Shown: piece after piece, positions 26,511 through 35,324 of the stretch | Numbering within the stretch: the first letter of the stretch is position 1 | Layout of the letters: every line of letters begins with the position of its first letter | Assembly: GCF_024714475.1 (NCBI RefSeq) | Contig: NZ_JAMZMI010000001.1 | Span: forward strand, 620,001 to 684,000 | Origin: Marinoscillum sp. MHG1-6 | GTDB taxonomy: Bacteria > Bacteroidota > Bacteroidia > Cytophagales > Cyclobacteriaceae | Direction: 5' to 3' | Length of the DNA: 64,000 bases | Notes under the pieces: model-generated | What the model was told of the DNA's origin: nothing | The model's input: the letters and a program-made list of their open reading frames with translations, nothing else | Databases searched by the model: none | Made by a program: the position numbers and the translations under genes

Positions 26511-27212
26511 ATGATTTCCCTTTCCAATATTTACAAATCCTATCAAACCGGTCAATCCACTCTTCAGGTACTAAAGGGTATAGACCTGGAAATAGCCCAA
26601 GGAGAAATGGTGGCTATCATGGGTTCATCGGGCTCCGGAAAATCTACCTTGCTGAACATTCTCGGAATTTTGGACGAAGCTGATCAGGGAAAATATGTTT
26701 TGGACAATACCTTGATTGAAAATCTTAGTGAACGGAAAGCAGCGCTCTATAGGAACAGGTTTTTAGGATTCATCTTTCAATCCTTTAATCTTATCAATTA
26801 CAAGACAGCGCTGGAGAACGTAGCTATGCCATTGTATTATCAGGGGCTTCCGCGGAAGGAACGTATAGAGAAAGCTAACTATTACCTGGAAAAGGTCGGT
26901 CTCGCCGATTGGGCAACACACTTGCCTGGAGAACTTTCCGGAGGTCAAAAGCAGCGGGTGGCCATAGCTCGGGCATTGGCGGCTGACCCTAAGGTATTAC
27001 TTGCGGATGAACCTACAGGAGCTTTAGATTCGGCCACTTCTTATGAGGTCATGGAGCTTGTTCGGAAAATTAATGAGGAAGGGAAAACCATACTGATCGT
27101 AACTCACGAGAATGACATCGCTCAAATGTGTAAGCGGCTGGTTCATCTTAAGGATGGGGTGATAATTGAAGACAAGCTAGTGCAAAGCCAATCACCCAAA
27201 GAATATGTTTGA
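26511..27212 (+). CDS. ABC transporter ATP-binding protein, MacB/LolD type
   Basis: A 233-residue ATPase. Walker A is GSSGSGKSTLLN near 39, the Q-loop is in FIFQSFNLI, the signature is LSGGQKQR near 144 and Walker B is VLLADEPTGALDS. It is the first gene of a five-gene operon with two permeases, a periplasmic adaptor and a TolC-like channel. The ATPase presumably drives mechanotransmission export across both membranes. Its stop overlaps the next start by 8 bp. It begins at ATG 26511. Confidence 0.93.
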   Translation: MISLSNIYKSYQTGQSTLQVLKGIDLEIAQGEMVAIMGSSGSGKSTLLNILGILDEADQGKYVLDNTLIENLSERKAALYRNRFLGFIFQSFNLINYKTALENVAMPLYYQGLPRKERIEKANYYLEKVGLADWATHLPGELSGGQKQRVAIARALAADPKVLLADEPTGALDSATSYEVMELVRKINEEGKTILIVTHENDIAQMCKRLVHLKDGVIIEDKLVQSQSPKEYV

Positions 27213-28434
27213 TCGGGACCGCTGGGAAGAGATTTTTCAAACGATAGCCAAAAACAGGTTGCGTACTTTTCTATCGGGCTTCACTGTTGCGTTGGGTATC
27301 TTCATTTTTGTCATATTATTCGGATTGGGAAATGGGTTGAAAAATACCTTTCAGGAGTTCTTTTTGGACGATGCCACCAATATTATAAGGCTATACCCAG
27401 GAAATACTAGCAAACCTTATAAGGGATACAAAACAGGACGTAATATCCAATTCACCAATGAGGATGTCGAGGCAATAGAGAAGGCGTTTCCGCAGTATGT
27501 CGATTACCTGACGGTCAGGATTTATAGAAATGGTGAGGTGAGATACGGTACTCACTCTAACTCCTATTCAGTAAGAGGGACCAGTCCCGAACATCTTTTT
27601 GCCGAGAATACTATCATAATGAAGGGGCGTTACCTGAACTATAGTGACATAGCTAACGCTGAAAAGCATGCGGTGATTGGGAGACTCGTGGAGAAAGATC
27701 TTTTTGAAGAGGAAGATGCAATAGGAAAGTATATAAGAATTCGCGGTAGCACATTCAAGGTCATTGGAGTATTTCAAGATCAGGCGGGTGATAATGAGGA
27801 GAGGAATATCTATGCCCCTTATTCTACAGTGCAATTGCTAGATGGCGGTCATGAATATGTGGATCAGATCATCGTCGCGTTTAAACCGACCCTAAGTTAT
27901 GGGACCGTGTTAATGTTTGCTGAAGAACTGAACAAGTATATGCGCGAGCGACTAATTATTCATCCTGATGATAATGGTGGCATCTACTTACGAAATGTGG
28001 CCAAGGATTATCAGCAAAACCAGCAGTTTGCCACTGTGCTCCAGATCATCGTGAGTTTTGTTGGACTGGGAACCCTTATTGCTGGGATTATTGGCATTAG
28101 TAATATCATGGTATTTGTCATCAAAGAAAGAACTAAGGAGCTGGGCATCAGAAAGGCCTTGGGAGCCACTCCGTCTTCCATCATCGGAATGGTACTTCAG
28201 GAGTCCATTCTCATCACAATTGTCTCAGGCTACTTAGGATTGATGGCAGGTGTTGGGGTGCTCAGTTGGGTCGGGGATACCCTGAAACCTTATTTCATTC
28301 GTAACCCTGAGATTGATTTGGGAACGGCACTGGGGGCCACCATCATATTGATTATTTGCGGAGGGATTGCTGGGTATATCCCAGCACGAAGGGCGGCGAA
28401 AATAAAACCAATTGTGGCGTTAAGGGACGAATGA
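27205..28434 (+). CDS. MacB-like ABC transporter permease (first of two)
   Basis: A 409-residue permease. TM1 near residues 20-45 is followed by a large MacB periplasmic core domain (about 50-240) and three C-terminal helices of the FtsX type with KERTKELGIRKALGATP, the usual coupling segment. It lies between the ATPase and a second similar permease, and overlaps both (27205-27212, 28431-28434). The substrate is unknown; such systems export macrolides, peptides or lipoprotein-like molecules. Confidence 0.9.
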   Translation: MFDRDRWEEIFQTIAKNRLRTFLSGFTVALGIFIFVILFGLGNGLKNTFQEFFLDDATNIIRLYPGNTSKPYKGYKTGRNIQFTNEDVEAIEKAFPQYVDYLTVRIYRNGEVRYGTHSNSYSVRGTSPEHLFAENTIIMKGRYLNYSDIANAEKHAVIGRLVEKDLFEEEDAIGKYIRIRGSTFKVIGVFQDQAGDNEERNIYAPYSTVQLLDGGHEYVDQIIVAFKPTLSYGTVLMFAEELNKYMRERLIIHPDDNGGIYLRNVAKDYQQNQQFATVLQIIVSFVGLGTLIAGIIGISNIMVFVIKERTKELGIRKALGATPSSIIGMVLQESILITIVSGYLGLMAGVGVLSWVGDTLKPYFIRNPEIDLGTALGATIILIICGGIAGYIPARRAAKIKPIVALRDE

Positions 28435-29702
28435 GGATAGTTAAGATCATATTGAGTCAGGATACCTGGTCGGAGATTTTGGGGTCTATTCGAAAGAATA
28501 AAGTCCGTACCCTCATTACTATTGTGGGCGTTCTTTGGGGCATCTTCATTTACATCGCCCTTTCCGGTTCAGCAAGGGGTCTTTATAATGGTTTTCAAAA
28601 GGAGTTTGAGTCGATCAGTGTCAATAGTTTTTTTATTTGGTCCAATCGAACGAGTGTACCATATGCGGGATATAAGATTGGGCGTCGTGTAATTCTGAAT
28701 TTGGAGGACGTTGTTGCCATTAAAAAACGCGTACCGGAAGTTGAACATATAGCTCCACGCATCAGAAATGGAAACTGGGGAAAGCCACCCGCTAGGGTAA
28801 TCAAAGGATCCAAAACTGGTACGTATTCCGTTTATGGGGATTTCCCATCTGTATCTCGAATAAGCGTTATTAAAATTTACGATGAAGGAAGGTTCATCAA
28901 CCAACGTGATATAGAGCAATCCAGAAAAGTATGTGTGATTGGCGAAAGAACTCAAGCTGAGCTTTTTGAGAAAGGCGTCAAACCAGTCGGTGACTACATA
29001 CGAATTGATGGAATCTACTTTCAGGTTATAGGAGTACATGAGTATTCCGAAGAAGGTGGATTTTCAAGTGATAGTGATATTTTCATCCCATTTTCAACCT
29101 ATCAAAAACTCTATAATACCGGAAACCGGGTCGACTGGTTTGCCATTTCTGCGCATGCTGATGCTGATATTGTTGAGGTGGAGCAACATGTTAAAACGGT
29201 GTTGAAAGACCTGCATGATGTATCGCCAACGGATGAGCGTGCCATTGAATCTTTTAACCTCGGCCAGATGTTTGAACGGATCACCGGTTTTTCAAAAGGG
29301 ATGACTTTCGTATCACTGGTGGTTGGGTTTGCCACGATTCTGGCAGGGGTGATTGGTATTGGCAACATCTTACTTATATCTGTTAAAGAGCGGACCAAGG
29401 AACTGGGAATCCGTCGTGCACTTGGGGCTACTCCAGGTGAGATTAGGAGCCTAATATTGCTTGAATCAGTTTTCCTGACGCTTATATCCGGAATAATGGG
29501 AATTATCCTGGGAGCATTGACCCTGGCAGCTGTAAATAATGCCACCCAGGGAATTGATTTTCCATATTACAATCCTACGGTTCCGATTTTATGGGTGGGC
29601 GGGGCATTATTGATCATGGTGGTGTTAGGCTCGTTGATTGGATTGTTGCCAGCTCAGAGAGCACTAAGCATAAAACCAATAGAAGCTTTAAGAGAAGAAT
29701 AA
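28431..29702 (+). CDS. MacB-like ABC transporter permease (second of two)
   Basis: A 423-residue protein with the same layout as its neighbour: N-terminal helix, MacB core domain and three FtsX helices with KERTKELGIRRALGATP. It is clearly divergent from the first one, so the two probably form a heterodimer with the shared ATPase. I chose ATG 28431, which overlaps the preceding stop as ATGA. A longer in-frame version from 28356 lies inside the previous gene and lacks support. Confidence 0.9.
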   Translation: MRIVKIILSQDTWSEILGSIRKNKVRTLITIVGVLWGIFIYIALSGSARGLYNGFQKEFESISVNSFFIWSNRTSVPYAGYKIGRRVILNLEDVVAIKKRVPEVEHIAPRIRNGNWGKPPARVIKGSKTGTYSVYGDFPSVSRISVIKIYDEGRFINQRDIEQSRKVCVIGERTQAELFEKGVKPVGDYIRIDGIYFQVIGVHEYSEEGGFSSDSDIFIPFSTYQKLYNTGNRVDWFAISAHADADIVEVEQHVKTVLKDLHDVSPTDERAIESFNLGQMFERITGFSKGMTFVSLVVGFATILAGVIGIGNILLISVKERTKELGIRRALGATPGEIRSLILLESVFLTLISGIMGIILGALTLAAVNNATQGIDFPYYNPTVPILWVGGALLIMVVLGSLIGLLPAQRALSIKPIEALREE

Positions 29703-29713
29703 AGACTGAATAA

Positions 29714-30835
29714 ATGACAAAAAAGATCATTATTTACCTGGGTGTTATTTTGCTAATTTCCGGAGCGGGTTATGCCGGATATTATTTCATATCGACCAAC
29801 AATAAACCGGTAGAACCCTTTGAAACCTCAACACCATTTATAGCCACAATAGAGAAAAAATCCGTGGCCACCGGCAAGGTTATTCCGGAGGATGAAGTGG
29901 AGATCAAGCCCAATCTGTCGGGTATTATAGACAAAGTCTTTTTGGAAGAGGGTCAGCAGGTGAAAGCTGGCGACCTCATCGCTCTCATCAAAGTAGTGCC
30001 TAATGAAGCGTCGATCAACCAGGCTAAAGGCCGGGTAAGCTCTGCTCAAATCGTACTGAAAAATGCAAAAACGGAATATGAAAGGAATCTTGCGCTATAT
30101 GAGAAGGGTGTGATCGCGGATCAGGCCTTTAGAAATGCTGAACTAAATTATCTACAGGCCGAACAGGAGTTGAAAAATGCTCAGAGCGATCTTCAGATCA
30201 TTGTGAAAGGTACGGCTGGAGGAGGTACAGCCAATACTCAAATCAGATCGACAGTGGACGGGACCATATTGGAAATCCCCGTGAAGGCGGGAGATCAGGT
30301 TATTGAGAGCAATAACTTCAATGAAGGGACCTCGATTGCTACAGTGGCGAATTTGGATCGGATGATTTTTGAAGGTCAGGTAGATGAGTCGGAAGTTGGT
30401 AAACTAAAGCCTGGAATGGCATTGGAGGTAAGCTTAGCTGCAATTTCAGATGAGACTTTCGAAGCAAAATTAAAGTTCATTGCTCCAAAAGGGACAGAGC
30501 AGGAAGGGACCGTGCAGTTCAAGATCAAGGCGGATGTGGATTTGAAAGAAGAATTTTTCATCCGGGCAGGATATAGTGCTAATGCATCAATGATTACCGG
30601 GCGAAAGGATAGTGTTTTGTCCGTGAAGGAAGCCTGGCTACAGTACGATAAAAAAACCGATGAACCATTTGTAGAAATTGAGACAGGAGAGCAACAATTT
30701 GAAAGGAGGAATGTCAAATTGGGCCTTTCAGATGGATTGAATGTGGAAGTGATTGGAGGTGTCAAGGAGACTGATAAAATCAAAATCTGGAATAAGACTG
30801 TCGCTGAGAAGATTAAAAACATCGAGTACGACTAA
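29714..30835 (+). CDS. Periplasmic adaptor (MacA/HlyD family)
   Basis: A 373-residue membrane-fusion protein. One N-terminal membrane helix (about residues 4-26), then a biotinyl-lipoyl half with VEIKPNLSGIIDKVFLEEGQQVKAGD, a coiled-coil hairpin about 95-160, the second lipoyl half and beta-barrel, and a membrane-proximal domain. It links the ABC permeases to the outer-membrane channel. It starts 11 bp after the second permease and ends one base before the channel gene. Confidence 0.92.
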   Translation: MTKKIIIYLGVILLISGAGYAGYYFISTNNKPVEPFETSTPFIATIEKKSVATGKVIPEDEVEIKPNLSGIIDKVFLEEGQQVKAGDLIALIKVVPNEASINQAKGRVSSAQIVLKNAKTEYERNLALYEKGVIADQAFRNAELNYLQAEQELKNAQSDLQIIVKGTAGGGTANTQIRSTVDGTILEIPVKAGDQVIESNNFNEGTSIATVANLDRMIFEGQVDESEVGKLKPGMALEVSLAAISDETFEAKLKFIAPKGTEQEGTVQFKIKADVDLKEEFFIRAGYSANASMITGRKDSVLSVKEAWLQYDKKTDEPFVEIETGEQQFERRNVKLGLSDGLNVEVIGGVKETDKIKIWNKTVAEKIKNIEYD

Positions 30836-30836
30836 A

Positions 30837-32177
30837 ATGAATAGGATGCGTATTTCAAAAATTACTTTTCTAATCCTGACCCTGATTTCAGTACAATCAG
30901 TTTTGGCCCAGGGTAAGAGATGGACATTGCGTGAATGCATAGATTATGCTTTGGAGAATAATATTTCTATACAGCAAAGCAAGCTCGATGAAGAGAGTGC
31001 ACAACTGGATCAATTAAGAGCAAGAGGGAATTTTCTTCCGGGAGTAAATGCAAGCGCCAGACATTCATGGAATGTTGGGCTCACCGAAAACGTGACGACC
31101 GGAACGCTCCAGAACATAACCACTCAAAACTCCTCGATGGGTGTTTCGGCAGGGGTTGATTTATTTACCGGATTGCGAAATTTGAACACTTTGCACCGCT
31201 CTAATTTATCAGTGCTTGCCAATCATTACCAGATTGGGGCGATGAAGGATGACATTTCCCTATTCGTGGCTAATTCTTACTTGCAGATCCTTTTTAATGT
31301 TGAAACACTCAAAGTGCTTCAACTTCAGTCGGAGGTAAATCAAAAGGAGATCGTCAGGACGCAGGAGCTCATTGCTCTTGGTCAACTACCCCAGGGGGAA
31401 ATATATCAGCTCGAGGCAATAGCTGCCAGCCTGAATCAACAAATGATTGTGGCTGAAAATAACCTTAGGCTGTCTAAAATTTCTCTTGCTCAGACGTTAC
31501 TTCTGGAGGACTATTACAATTTTGATATTGTCGTAGAGGAGATGGAATTGCCTGATTCAGAGGTCATGCAAATGAAGGCCTCAGAGATCTATGAGGCCGC
31601 CTTGAAAAATCGGAATGATGTTAAAGCCTCATTGACTAATATCGATATTGCTCAAAAGGAGTATAAAATTGCTACGGGTGGGAGACTGCCAACATTGAGT
31701 GCTTTTTACCAGTTCAGTACTGGTGCAACAAGTATCATAGATATTTCCTACGGGGAGCAATTCAGATCCAACCGTGGGCATATTTTTGGATTGAGTCTGA
31801 GTGTTCCAATATTTAATCGATTTGCCAATGATGTGAATATTGAGAAAAGTAAAGTGTTTTTAGAGAAGGCAAAATTGAATCTAATGAGCACAAAAATTGA
31901 CCTGGAAAATCAGGTTCATCAGGCTTATTATGATGCAAGAGGTGCCTTCGTTGCTTTTGAGGCCGCTCAAACGACTGTTGAGGCGCGTGAAGCAGCCACT
32001 GATTATGCGCGTGAACGTTTTGAAGCAGGAGTGATCAATTCTTTTGATTTCACGCAGGTAAAACAAGATCAGACTACTTCCGAATCTGACCTGATCCGGT
32101 CAAAATATGATTATATCTTTAAGCTGAAGGTCCTGGAGTTTTATTTTGGACTTCCGGTGCATAACCTAAATGATTAG
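30837..32177 (+). CDS. TolC-family outer-membrane efflux protein
   Basis: A 446-residue outer-membrane factor. The signal peptide ends LISVQSVLAQG. Two OEP repeats follow, with the typical LRECIDYALENNISIQQSKL start and long helices with Asn-Asp-Val and Ala-rich turns. It is the exit duct of the tripartite pump. I place the start at ATG 30837 immediately after the adaptor stop. An upstream in-frame start at 30753 would lie inside the adaptor gene and remove the signal-peptide position. Confidence 0.92.
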   Translation: MNRMRISKITFLILTLISVQSVLAQGKRWTLRECIDYALENNISIQQSKLDEESAQLDQLRARGNFLPGVNASARHSWNVGLTENVTTGTLQNITTQNSSMGVSAGVDLFTGLRNLNTLHRSNLSVLANHYQIGAMKDDISLFVANSYLQILFNVETLKVLQLQSEVNQKEIVRTQELIALGQLPQGEIYQLEAIAASLNQQMIVAENNLRLSKISLAQTLLLEDYYNFDIVVEEMELPDSEVMQMKASEIYEAALKNRNDVKASLTNIDIAQKEYKIATGGRLPTLSAFYQFSTGATSIIDISYGEQFRSNRGHIFGLSLSVPIFNRFANDVNIEKSKVFLEKAKLNLMSTKIDLENQVHQAYYDARGAFVAFEAAQTTVEAREAATDYARERFEAGVINSFDFTQVKQDQTTSESDLIRSKYDYIFKLKVLEFYFGLPVHNLND

Positions 32178-32189
32178 AAGTTAGTCTGC

Positions 32190-33236
32190 CTATTTAATCC
32201 CCGTTTTGTAGATAATCTCCCCTTTAAAAGAGACCACTTGCAGATAAATGGAATCAGCCGTCATGGAGGCAATAGTGAAAGCAGATTCCGAGGCCGCGAA
32301 AACCGTTTCAGGGATACTTGGTGCCGCCGAGACTTTTGAGCCTGTACCTGATGTGATGTAATGTGTAGGCCCTTCAGCTTTTGCATGATGAATCACGTGT
32401 TCGTGGCCGTTGAAGTAAATGTTTACACCATTGGAATCAAAGTGAGAAGTCAGGTGATTTCGGATCGAAAGCATTTCATCGGTCCGTGAATCTCCAGAAT
32501 AAATGGGGTGATGGCCAACAGCAATTTTCCAGTTTTTCGTTTCATCAGAAAAAAGGGAATCCATCCATTGGATGCGGTAGGTAGTGTCTTGTAAAATAAC
32601 CTTGTCTTTAAGTTTCCCCTCCGAGTAATACGGATCGATAAATGGGTTCGTGTCGAGGAAAACGATCCGCATGAAAGTGCCATTTTTCTCAAAATCCTTG
32701 TAGTAGTAATTGGACGGTAATGTCCATCGTCCACTGAGATCAGAATAATCTATCTGAGCCTGAATGCTTCCATGGTAATCATGGTTGCCCAATGTCATAT
32801 ACCAGAGACAATTCAACCCATTTGCGCTCGAATATATATTTTCAAATGACGAAGTCCAATGGGCGTCAGAAGTGCTGGTAACGCCATCCGGATAAAAATT
32901 ATCACCTGTTCCGACAATGAAGTCAGGAGGAAGTACCGTGCTGACAGTGTCCATCATGTGGGCCATTTCGGATTGGCCATCAAGTCCGTTTCGTCCAAAA
33001 TCTCCAAAGACATAAAAATGGATGGCGTCATTGAGAACGATCAGGTCTGCTGGGGGTGCATATATTGGATTTTCGGGGAGGGTGTCTTCAGGCATTGTGT
33101 CGCCTATTTGTATCGAGTCGCCATGGTCCAATGAATCAGGCATCAGGTTGGTGTCATCGACTTCCATCTGTGTATCTTGCTTACAGCTGAGGAAGAGGGC
33201 CGTAAGGATAATCAATGGACCTAAAAAGCGAGTCAT
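32190..33236 (-). CDS. Lipoprotein metallophosphatase (purple acid phosphatase-like)
   Basis: A 348-residue lipoprotein (lipobox LFLSC) with a calcineurin-type fold. Metal-binding motifs are in order: VFGDFGRNG, VGTGDNFYPDG, TLGNHDYHG near 150, VGHHPIYSGD near 243 and FNGHEHVIHH near 280. The set resembles tartrate-resistant acid phosphatases. It may release phosphate from organic esters outside the cell or in the periplasm. It is convergent with the TolC gene (12 bp apart) and monocistronic. Confidence 0.88.
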   Translation of the reverse strand: MTRFLGPLIILTALFLSCKQDTQMEVDDTNLMPDSLDHGDSIQIGDTMPEDTLPENPIYAPPADLIVLNDAIHFYVFGDFGRNGLDGQSEMAHMMDTVSTVLPPDFIVGTGDNFYPDGVTSTSDAHWTSSFENIYSSANGLNCLWYMTLGNHDYHGSIQAQIDYSDLSGRWTLPSNYYYKDFEKNGTFMRIVFLDTNPFIDPYYSEGKLKDKVILQDTTYRIQWMDSLFSDETKNWKIAVGHHPIYSGDSRTDEMLSIRNHLTSHFDSNGVNIYFNGHEHVIHHAKAEGPTHYITSGTGSKVSAAPSIPETVFAASESAFTIASMTADSIYLQVVSFKGEIIYKTGIK

Positions 33237-33302
33237 ATTGTTTTGGTTATCAGGACAGAATGAAGTTAGTAAAAAAGAATGTCAAATTATTTTTGTCGTG
33301 TA

Positions 33303-33332
33303 TTGTGAATTTGATTCATTCAATTAAATTTG
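33303..33332 (+). promoter_or_regulatory. Bacteroidota-type promoter of tRNA-Gly
   Basis: TTG at 33303-33305, a 19-base spacer and TAAATTTG at 33325-33332: a perfect match to TTG-N19-TAnnTTTG. Transcription would start near 33338, about 20 bp before the tRNA. Confidence 0.75.
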
Positions 33333-33359
33333 CAGTCCTTTTGAACGAAGAAGGATCAA

Positions 33360-33432
<73 letters not shown>

Positions 33433-33441
33433 CAAGATTGA

Positions 33442-33475
33442 GCCGTCCCGATAGCTATCGGGACGGCCTTTTTTT
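33442..33475 (+). terminator. Terminator after tRNA-Gly
   Basis: A perfect 26-bp palindrome at 33442-33467, arms GCCGTCCCGATA and TATCGGGACGGC, followed by CTTTTTTTATA. Confidence 0.85.
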
Positions 33476-33499
33476 ATATAGACTACAAAGTAGTCTGCT

Positions 33500-33585
33500 G
33501 CCTCGGTGGTGGAATTGGTAGACACGCAGGACTTAAAATCCTGTGACCCTTAAAGGTCGTGCGGGTTCAAGTCCCGCCCGAGGTA
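33500..33585 (+). tRNA. tRNA-Leu (anticodon UAA)
   Basis: 86 nt with a long variable arm. Acceptor GCCTCGG/CCGAGGT (G1-U72 wobble, usual in Leu tRNAs), anticodon stem CAGGA/TCCTG with loop CTTAAAA, variable arm GACCCTTAAAGGTC, T-arm GCGGG/CCCGC around TTCAAGT. The 3' end is a frequent integration target. CCA is not encoded. Confidence 0.95.
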
Positions 33586-33588
33586 CTT

Positions 33589-33625
33589 AAAGCCTGATAA
33601 TCGCTTGATTATCAGGCTTTTTTGT
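33589..33625 (+). terminator. Terminator after tRNA-Leu
   Basis: A perfect 14-pair stem with arms AAAGCCTGATAATC and GATTATCAGGCTTT (33589-33620), loop GCTT, then a T-run. Confidence 0.85.
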
Positions 33626-33629
33626 TTAT

Positions 33630-33652
33630 TGGGTGACAGAATGGGTGACAGA
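33630..33652. repeat. Direct repeat after tRNA-Leu, possible integrase-site remnant
   Basis: TGGGTGACAGA occurs at 33630-33640 and 33642-33652 (period 12), 45 bp past tRNA-Leu. No integrase gene follows. Such short direct repeats next to a tRNA 3' end fit recombinase arm sites, but this is inference. Confidence 0.4.
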
Positions 33653-33734
33653 TTATTTTATGTTTAAATACCAGAACTATTTTATTTTGTAATGAACGTT
33701 TAATTTTAGCAAAAAAGAGCTAGCCGCCATAAAT

Positions 33735-33947
33735 ATGTCTGAACTGAACGATTTAACGGAAGTAAGATTTCACTTTGCTTCTTTAAAATTCACTCCCTAT
33801 CAAGATAAAGCTACCAATAGCAACCAAATATTAAGAGACATCCTTAACTTCATTAGAGCGGAAAAAAATGAAAAACGTGGGGTGTTGATCAATCGCCATG
33901 AAACAAGGGATTCAGAACCACCTAGAGAACTCTTTGTTAAAGTGTGA
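33735..33947 (+). CDS. N-terminal part of an apparently frameshifted unknown gene
   Basis: A 70-residue frame starting at ATG 33735. It begins like a complete N-terminus (MSELNDLTEVRFHFASLKF) and ends RELFVKV at a TGA. The next frame continues with VRFHPREQR in a way that reads as one protein. Removing one TG from the GTGTG at 33942-33946 joins the frames as VKVRFHP, giving a protein of about 318 residues. Either a dinucleotide duplication broke the gene, or the two frames are coupled by the GTGA overlap. No known family is assigned. Confidence 0.5.
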   Translation: MSELNDLTEVRFHFASLKFTPYQDKATNSNQILRDILNFIRAEKNEKRGVLINRHETRDSEPPRELFVKV

Positions 33948-34693
33948 GATTCCACCCAAGAGAGCAACGGATATCATGTTCAATAGCGTTGTTAAGAGCA
34001 GGGAAAATGCCTAAAATAAAGCCAAAAGATAAACTGCAGCTTGTTCCATTCGATAGTACAATTGGTTCAATTGCTGAAGAGACCCATTTTTTTATAGACT
34101 ATTCGAATCACTACGCCGTTTTATGCGTCGAGTATAATTATCATGGGCCCAGAATCTCTGATATCGAATACTACTTCAGAAATATCGCCAGATACAAGCT
34201 TAAGCTTTCTAAAAAGACCGAAGTTGCTTTTTACATGGATGCAGCGTTAGATACGGCCTTAAATGATTTGGAAAATGTATTGAACATTGATGTCAAGGTT
34301 AAGCCTAAAAAATTGGCGCAGGTAGATACGGATATAGTGGGGAGTTATTTTACTGGGATTTCGACTCTTGGCCAAAAACTTCAGCCGAAGTTCGTAAAAT
34401 TGGAAATGATGTACCAGACTGCGGGATCTTCCAAAATGACCAATGGAAATACGGAAGCGAAAAAGATGGTTAAGAATATCATGAGACGGTTCAAAGCCAA
34501 GCCTTATAATATTGATGGCTTTGAAAACTTTGTTGTGAAATACGAGGATAAAGACGGTGCTGAACAGGTATTTAATCTTTTGAAGGGCAAAAAAGAATTG
34601 ATATTACAGGTTGATTTAAAAAAGATTCAAAGCTTGGGAGACTGGTATGAGCTAATTGAAGAACAGTTTACTGAGACCTTAGCAGTATTATGA
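33944..34693 (+). CDS. C-terminal part of the frameshifted unknown gene
   Basis: A 249-residue frame opening with a GTG that overlaps the preceding TGA. The body has IAEETHFFIDYSNHYAVLCVEYNYHGPRISDIEYYFRNIA, which looks like a conserved core. No enzyme motif is recognised. It has no signal peptide and is presumably cytosolic. Its stop overlaps the ATG of a four-helix membrane protein gene (34690-34693), so the two probably form one module. The soluble-plus-membrane layout resembles several antiphage systems, but function is unproven. Confidence 0.6.
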   Translation: MRFHPREQRISCSIALLRAGKMPKIKPKDKLQLVPFDSTIGSIAEETHFFIDYSNHYAVLCVEYNYHGPRISDIEYYFRNIARYKLKLSKKTEVAFYMDAALDTALNDLENVLNIDVKVKPKKLAQVDTDIVGSYFTGISTLGQKLQPKFVKLEMMYQTAGSSKMTNGNTEAKKMVKNIMRRFKAKPYNIDGFENFVVKYEDKDGAEQVFNLLKGKKELILQVDLKKIQSLGDWYELIEEQFTETLAVL

Positions 34694-35220
34694 ATCGCGC
34701 GCTAGATTTCTATTTTTTGCGACCAGTGCTTACGGATTATCTATTGATGGGGCTAGTATGTTCAGCAATTTATTATTTGGTATGTACGGGTATTCTAATT
34801 ATTCCAGATCCCAAATATGTTTTACCAATTAGGTCAGATTTGACAATGGTCAGCTTAACTTCAGCGGGGTTTATTCTGACATTGCTAACAGTTTTTATAA
34901 CTTTTAAATCTGGCGTAAAGCGTTACTCAAAGAATGACGAAGGAGAAATAATAAATCTTTTTGATGCCTTCTTTTCGACTAATTTATATTTTGAGACAGT
35001 ACGCCATTTCAAGAACTGCATTAAGTCGCTGGTATTATTGGCAATTCTAGGATATGGGCTTAAAATTGGGTTTCAAGAATCACGTTATGAGGTGATTTAT
35101 TTTTATAATATTCTAGCTTTAGGGATTATAATTCTCACTCTTTGGAGGTCCATGCTTATTCTTAGTAAGATTTTACACCTTCAAAAGGACGAGATTCACG
35201 ATGGAGCTGAAAAGAATTGA
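34690..35220 (+). CDS. Four-helix membrane protein of the accessory module
   Basis: A 176-residue protein with four predicted helices, roughly at residues 18-38, 54-75, 110-128 and 133-155. The segment LTSAGFILTLLTVFITFKSGVKR is the most striking. A conserved-looking acidic loop (KNDEGEIINLFDAF) lies between helices two and three. No known family is assigned. It overlaps the preceding stop by four bases (ATGA). The surrounding DNA is more AT-rich than the rest of the window. A membrane effector role is a guess. Confidence 0.65.
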   Translation: MNRALDFYFLRPVLTDYLLMGLVCSAIYYLVCTGILIIPDPKYVLPIRSDLTMVSLTSAGFILTLLTVFITFKSGVKRYSKNDEGEIINLFDAFFSTNLYFETVRHFKNCIKSLVLLAILGYGLKIGFQESRYEVIYFYNILALGIIILTLWRSMLILSKILHLQKDEIHDGAEKN

Positions 35221-35324
35221 ATCTCAAACTTTGATAGATTAGATGCCAACTGTGTTATTGTTGACACCTCATGCAACAAATGAGAGGTATTTGCTATTTT
35301 CGTATGAAACCTAACTGCCTAACC

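Noticed and set aside
28356-28430. Longer N-terminus for the second permease
   Set aside because: It lies within the first permease gene; ATG 28431 gives an ATGA overlap and the family-like N-terminus.
30753-30836. Longer N-terminus for the TolC-like protein
   Set aside because: It lies within the adaptor gene and would place a basic stretch before the signal peptide.
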